A DNA stretch of 38,256 bases from Pseudomonadota bacterium (lineage in GTDB: Bacteria > Desulfobacterota > Desulfobulbia > Desulfobulbales > SURF-16): the NCBI GenBank assembly GCA_018822545.1, contig JAHJKA010000077.1, forward strand, positions 1-38,256, read 5' to 3'. The notes under the pieces were generated by a model. That model worked only from the letters and a program-made list of their open reading frames with translations, made no database searches and was not told where the DNA came from. Both the position numbers and the translations under genes were made by a program. This document shows positions 35,063 to 38,256 of the stretch, piece after piece (the first letter of the stretch is position 1; each line of letters opens with the position of its first letter).

Positions 35063-35560
35063 ATGAAAAAATCTTCTCTACCCTCTAAGCTGGGTCGCAT
35101 CGTTATGCTGATGGCCCTTTTTCTGGCCGCAAGCGTCAAACCGGTGTGGGCCATCCAGGTTCACACCGGCGTAGAAGGTCTATACGTTCATCAGGGCGCG
35201 CATATGTTCCTGGCTTTTTCCATGCTTTTTTTTGCCCTTAATATCCGGCGCTCCAGTCTGGCTCGGCTAAAAGCGTGGCGTCTGCTCTTCTTCAGTGCCA
35301 TCTTGTTCATCCTTTGGAATATGTGGGCGTTTGTCGGCCATTTGTCTTTTTTTACCCGGATCGAAGCATTCTTTATCATGGAGCCGGGTCATATAACTCC
35401 ATCACTTCCTGTTAACTCGTGGCACGAGGTGATCTACTATATTTTAAAGATGGACCATCTCCTCTGTCTTCCCGCGCTGCTCTATTTTTACTTTGGCCTC
35501 AAGGTGCTATTCGATGAATCTGCGCACCCGCAGCGCCAAGAAGAGGGTCCGCCATCATGA
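35063..35560 (+). CDS. Small histidine-rich membrane protein
   Basis: I do not recognise a named family. The 165-residue protein starts with a probable signal peptide or first helix ending PVWA (residue 30). Three hydrophobic segments follow at about 47-61, 74-92 and 130-150. Histidines sit at or near membrane faces (H34, H43, H47, H93, H110, H121, H132), several in neat blocks such as VHQGAH, EPGHI and WHEVIYY. They could bind haem or metal. It overlaps the downstream histidine kinase by 4 bases, which suggests it is the sensing partner of that kinase. The Shine-Dalgarno is weak. Confidence 0.8.
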   Translation: MKKSSLPSKLGRIVMLMALFLAASVKPVWAIQVHTGVEGLYVHQGAHMFLAFSMLFFALNIRRSSLARLKAWRLLFFSAILFILWNMWAFVGHLSFFTRIEAFFIMEPGHITPSLPVNSWHEVIYYILKMDHLLCLPALLYFYFGLKVLFDESAHPQRQEEGPPS

Positions 35561-36663
35561 TGACCTGGTCCCTCGCACCGCTTTGGGCTGTTGATCTTCT
35601 CGGCTCGTTGGCGATGATCGTCGTGTCCAGCATGTGCCTTCTGGTTGCTGGGAAAATTTTTCGGCGGGATCGTGAAAATGCCCTGGGTAACTATCTTCTC
35701 TGGTTATGTTTCGCCATTTTTGCCTTTGCCGTGTCGCGCTCTCTTGGCCATATCCTTAAACATATTCTCTATTTCGCGGGCTACAGCCATTGGTGGCGGT
35801 CTTTGGCACCCATCAGTGGCTCCATAAACACCATTACTTTTGTGGTCATTGCCTCAAGCACGCTTTATTTCCGGCGCATTGAGTCCATTATGGACCGCAT
35901 GGGCCGCGACCGGGACAAGATCTCATCTTTCAGCAGAGAGCTTCTTGAGCTGAATAGGGATATTGAAACCATTGTCAGTGAGCGCACCCAGACAGAAATG
36001 GCCCTTTTTATAGCCCATGAGGTGAGGAACCCGGCAATGATCATCGGTGGCATGGCCAGGAAGATGAAGAAGTCGTCTCCTGAGAGCGGCCCGGATAAGA
36101 GATATGTGGAAACAATCATCCAGGAAGCGGGAAAGCTTGAGGCGCTGGTGCAGGGGCTTGGCAAAGGCCATCCTTCTGCCCGGAAGAAATTTGCCTCAGA
36201 GGATTTAAATGAAATAGCGGCAGCGGCCCTGCGGACGATAAAGCCGGAGGCAGAAAACAGGGGAGTGGCGATTGTCACGGAATATCATCCTGCCCCGCTT
36301 ATTTTTCTAGGCAGCAAGCATCTCCTCACCATCGCCATTATTCATCTGGTGCGCAACGCCCTGGATGCCTGCAGGGAAGGAGACCGTGTCGAGATTGTCA
36401 CCCGTCCGGCTGAAAAAGCGGTCCAGGTCCTTATTCGTGACTCCGGTCCGGGAATTGCGCCTGAGATCGTAGAGCATATTTTTGAGCCCTTTTTTGAAAC
36501 CAGCCAAGGGCCGACCGGAATCGGCCTGCCTTATGTTAAACAGATAGTGGAAGAGCAGAAAGGGCGCATTGTTCTTACCAGCACGCCAGGCGAGGGGACA
36601 ACGGTGCTGATCAGTCTGTCGCCTTTGTTAGGAGAGTTGTCCCGTCCCATAAGACCTGCATAG
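35557..36663 (+). CDS. Membrane sensor histidine kinase
   Basis: The 368-residue kinase has an N-terminal membrane domain with three or so helices (about 8-33, 44-63, 86-105) and intramembrane-side histidines H65 and H69, then a coiled-coil linker. The H-box is ALFIAHEVRNPAM with phospho-acceptor H154. The HATPase domain shows HLVRNALDAC (N box), IRDSGPGIAP (G1) and GPTGIGLPYVKQIV (G2). There is no periplasmic loop or PAS domain, so sensing is probably within the membrane or through the preceding small membrane protein. ATG-ATG at 35557/35560 overlaps that gene's stop. A response regulator lies convergent just downstream. Confidence 0.92.
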   Translation: MMTWSLAPLWAVDLLGSLAMIVVSSMCLLVAGKIFRRDRENALGNYLLWLCFAIFAFAVSRSLGHILKHILYFAGYSHWWRSLAPISGSINTITFVVIASSTLYFRRIESIMDRMGRDRDKISSFSRELLELNRDIETIVSERTQTEMALFIAHEVRNPAMIIGGMARKMKKSSPESGPDKRYVETIIQEAGKLEALVQGLGKGHPSARKKFASEDLNEIAAAALRTIKPEAENRGVAIVTEYHPAPLIFLGSKHLLTIAIIHLVRNALDACREGDRVEIVTRPAEKAVQVLIRDSGPGIAPEIVEHIFEPFFETSQGPTGIGLPYVKQIVEEQKGRIVLTSTPGEGTTVLISLSPLLGELSRPIRPA

Positions 36664-36708
36664 CGCCATGGAGACTCATGTTACGCTGAAATGGAGTGAT
36701 GAACAGGA

Positions 36709-37086
36709 CTACGACGCTTTGCACTCCTGTGGGCCGAGAATCTCGGCAACGGTCTGCTCCAGCTCATGTTTGTCAATGGGCTTGACGCAATAGGCTGCCG
36801 CACCCTGGTTTTTGGAGCGCAGAGCAGTCTGGGCGGTGGGATAGCCGGTGAGCATGATTGCTTTAATCTGCGGCTGGATGCGTTTGAGTTCCACCAACAC
36901 CTCAACGCCGTCCATCTTTCGTAATTTCATGTCAAGAATAGCCAGGTCAAAGTGCTGGGTCTTGGCACAGGAAAGTGCCTCATCCTCATCGGTAAAAAGA
37001 TGAACGGTATGGCCTTTTTTCTTGAGGATCCTGCTGACCAGGATGGCGGCATCCTCCACATCATCCAACACCAGGATAGTACTCAC
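36709..37086 (-). CDS. Single-domain response regulator (CheY-like receiver)
   Basis: The 125-residue protein is a receiver only: acidic pair in LVLDDVEDA, phospho-acceptor D52 in LAILDMKLRKMDG, Thr in IMLTGYPTA and Lys in YCVKPIDKHE. There is no output domain, so it passes phosphate on or acts by binding. It overlaps the PAS kinase gene by 4 bases (37083-37086), making that its natural partner. Its stop is 45 bases from the convergent kinase of the dikinase operon, with no obvious terminator between. Confidence 0.93.
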   Translation of the reverse strand: MSTILVLDDVEDAAILVSRILKKKGHTVHLFTDEDEALSCAKTQHFDLAILDMKLRKMDGVEVLVELKRIQPQIKAIMLTGYPTAQTALRSKNQGAAAYCVKPIDKHELEQTVAEILGPQECKAS

Positions 37087-38256
37087 TGTTCAACCTCTTT
37101 AGCTGGCCGGGCATGAGGCTCAACGGGTAATATCACATGAAAGGCCGTGTTCATGCCGGCCGTCACAACTTCTTTATCCACCGGCGGCGAAAAGACATCA
37201 ATGTAACCGCCATGGTCTTTGATGATACCAAAAGAAACAGAAAGTCCCAGACCCGTGCCCTTGCCCACCCCTTTGGTGGTGAAAAAAGGATCAAAAATCC
37301 GGGAGATTACCCCCGGTGGAATGCCGCAGCCTGTATCGCCAATGATAATCTCCACCTCCTGGCAATGCGCATTAAAACGGGTCCAAACCCCGATAATACC
37401 CTCCTTGCCGATGGCATGATGGGCATTGTTAATAATATTGACCAGGACCTGCCTGAGCCTTTCCGCGTCAACAATAATCTCCGGGATGGTCTCGGCCAGA
37501 ACACGCTGGACATAAATATGATCCATATTGAGACCATGTTCGACAATGCTTAGCACCTCCTGGACGCAGGCGTTAATATCAACGGGATTGTGGGCGCCGC
37601 CCATACTGTGGCGCGAAAATTTCAAGAGATCGGCGACAATCCTTTTGCAGACCTTGGTTTGTTTTTCGACGATCTTCAAGATTTCATGGGTCTCAGAATT
37701 TTCAGCAAAATCCTCCATCAACAGCTGCGAGTAGCCCAGGATAATGCCAAGGGGGGTATTTATCTCGTGGGCGACACCGGCAGCCAACTGACCCACGGAG
37801 GCCATGTTCTCTGACTGGATGAGCTGGTCAGTGACCTCTTTGAAATGGGTGAGGTCCTTGGCGATCATCTCATAGCCTTTTACCTTGCCCTGTTCATCAG
37901 CAATCACCGAGGCGGTGATCATTAGATAGAGACGGGAGCCATCCTGGCGGAGGAACTCAGCCTCAAACTCTTTGACATGGCCCTGGGAACCTAGGCTGCA
38001 ATAAAAACGGGACCATTTTTCCTCTTCGGCAAAATAGACAGCAAGGGGCTTACCGATAACCTCGTCCCGGTGAGCGTACCCCAGGATGTCTCGACCGCTG
38101 TCGTTGATATCGTTGATAAAGCCGTGGGGATCACAAAATAAGATCATGTCCTTGGAGCTTTCAAAAAGGCCGCGAAATTTCTCCTCTGAAAGCTGGAGTT
38201 GCTGGGTGCGCGTTTCAACCCGCTGTTCCAGGGTCAAATTGAGATCGCGCAGTTCG
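37083..38256 (-). CDS. PAS-domain sensor histidine kinase (5' end outside the window)
   Basis: The reading frame stays open to the window edge with ELRDLNLTLEQRVETRTQQL, a coiled coil that usually joins an upstream sensor or HAMP part, so the true start lies beyond 38256 and the TTG at 38237 is not the start. Visible parts are a PAS domain (FRGLFESSKDMILFCDPHG...), a HisKA domain with GVAHEINTPLGIILGYSQ, and HATPase boxes INNAHHAIG, IGDTGCGIPP and GKGTGLGLSVSFGII. It resembles AtoS/NtrB-type kinases. It is translationally coupled to the single-domain response regulator. Confidence 0.92.
   Translation of the reverse strand, partial: ELRDLNLTLEQRVETRTQQLQLSEEKFRGLFESSKDMILFCDPHGFINDINDSGRDILGYAHRDEVIGKPLAVYFAEEEKWSRFYCSLGSQGHVKEFEAEFLRQDGSRLYLMITASVIADEQGKVKGYEMIAKDLTHFKEVTDQLIQSENMASVGQLAAGVAHEINTPLGIILGYSQLLMEDFAENSETHEILKIVEKQTKVCKRIVADLLKFSRHSMGGAHNPVDINACVQEVLSIVEHGLNMDHIYVQRVLAETIPEIIVDAERLRQVLVNIINNAHHAIGKEGIIGVWTRFNAHCQEVEIIIGDTGCGIPPGVISRIFDPFFTTKGVGKGTGLGLSVSFGIIKDHGGYIDVFSPPVDKEVVTAGMNTAFHVILPVEPHARPAKEVEQ

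Overview
The window looks like a chromosomal segment of a Gram-negative, anaerobic-type bacterium, most likely of the Desulfobacterota (a Desulfobulbales-like sulfate reducer). This placement is inference: SecB, GspA/GspB and an outer-membrane-type lipoprotein point to a diderm; the DHH-CBS-poly(A)-polymerase fusion, the channel-RCK-receiver fusion, the YkgJ proteins and the clustered molybdenum-cofactor genes fit that phylum. No rRNA is present to settle it. There is no CRISPR array, complete insertion sequence or prophage.

Region 1 (1-11.1 kb, minus strand) is housekeeping. In transcription order it holds rpsU, a xerD-type recombinase, a YkgJ cysteine-cluster protein, a DHH-CBS-tRNA nucleotidyltransferase, an M50 site-2 protease, pgeF, rsmB, uvrA and secB. 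Tight spacing or overlap joins the nucleotidyltransferase-M50-pgeF-rsmB stretch. Strong signals are an rpsU promoter and a secB terminator.

Region 2 (11.2-19.8 kb) holds a potassium channel fused to a response-regulator receiver domain, a GlcD-type FAD oxidase divergent from ddl, serS, and a molybdenum-cofactor group (mobB-mobA-moeA) downstream of a HIT-family gene. Three long A/G-rich inverted repeats lie in the gaps around serS and the mob genes.

Region 3 (19.9-26.2 kb) holds a motA/motB stator pair, an SAH/MTA-deaminase-type amidohydrolase and a YqaA membrane protein (plus strand), a lipoprotein-pcm pair (minus strand), and a zinc-ribbon protein with a very acidic tail, preceded by a structured leader and followed by a strong terminator.

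Region 4 (26.4-31.4 kb) holds tRNA-Phe(GAA) with its terminator. What looks like the 5' end of a group II intron sits directly after that terminator. Then come a TIGR03790-type exported protein and the gspA-gspB pair.

Region 5 (31.4-38.3 kb) is the most unusual part. A divergent promoter pair separates gspA from a four-gene plus-strand operon: a PEP-synthase-like dikinase whose PEP/pyruvate barrel is replaced by an unfamiliar C-terminal domain; a dual-specificity/tyrosine phosphatase fused to a YkgJ-like cysteine cluster; a small histidine-rich membrane protein; and a membrane histidine kinase. Convergent to it are a single-domain response regulator and a PAS histidine kinase cut by the window edge. 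I read this as a candidate uncharacterised phosphorylation/signalling module.
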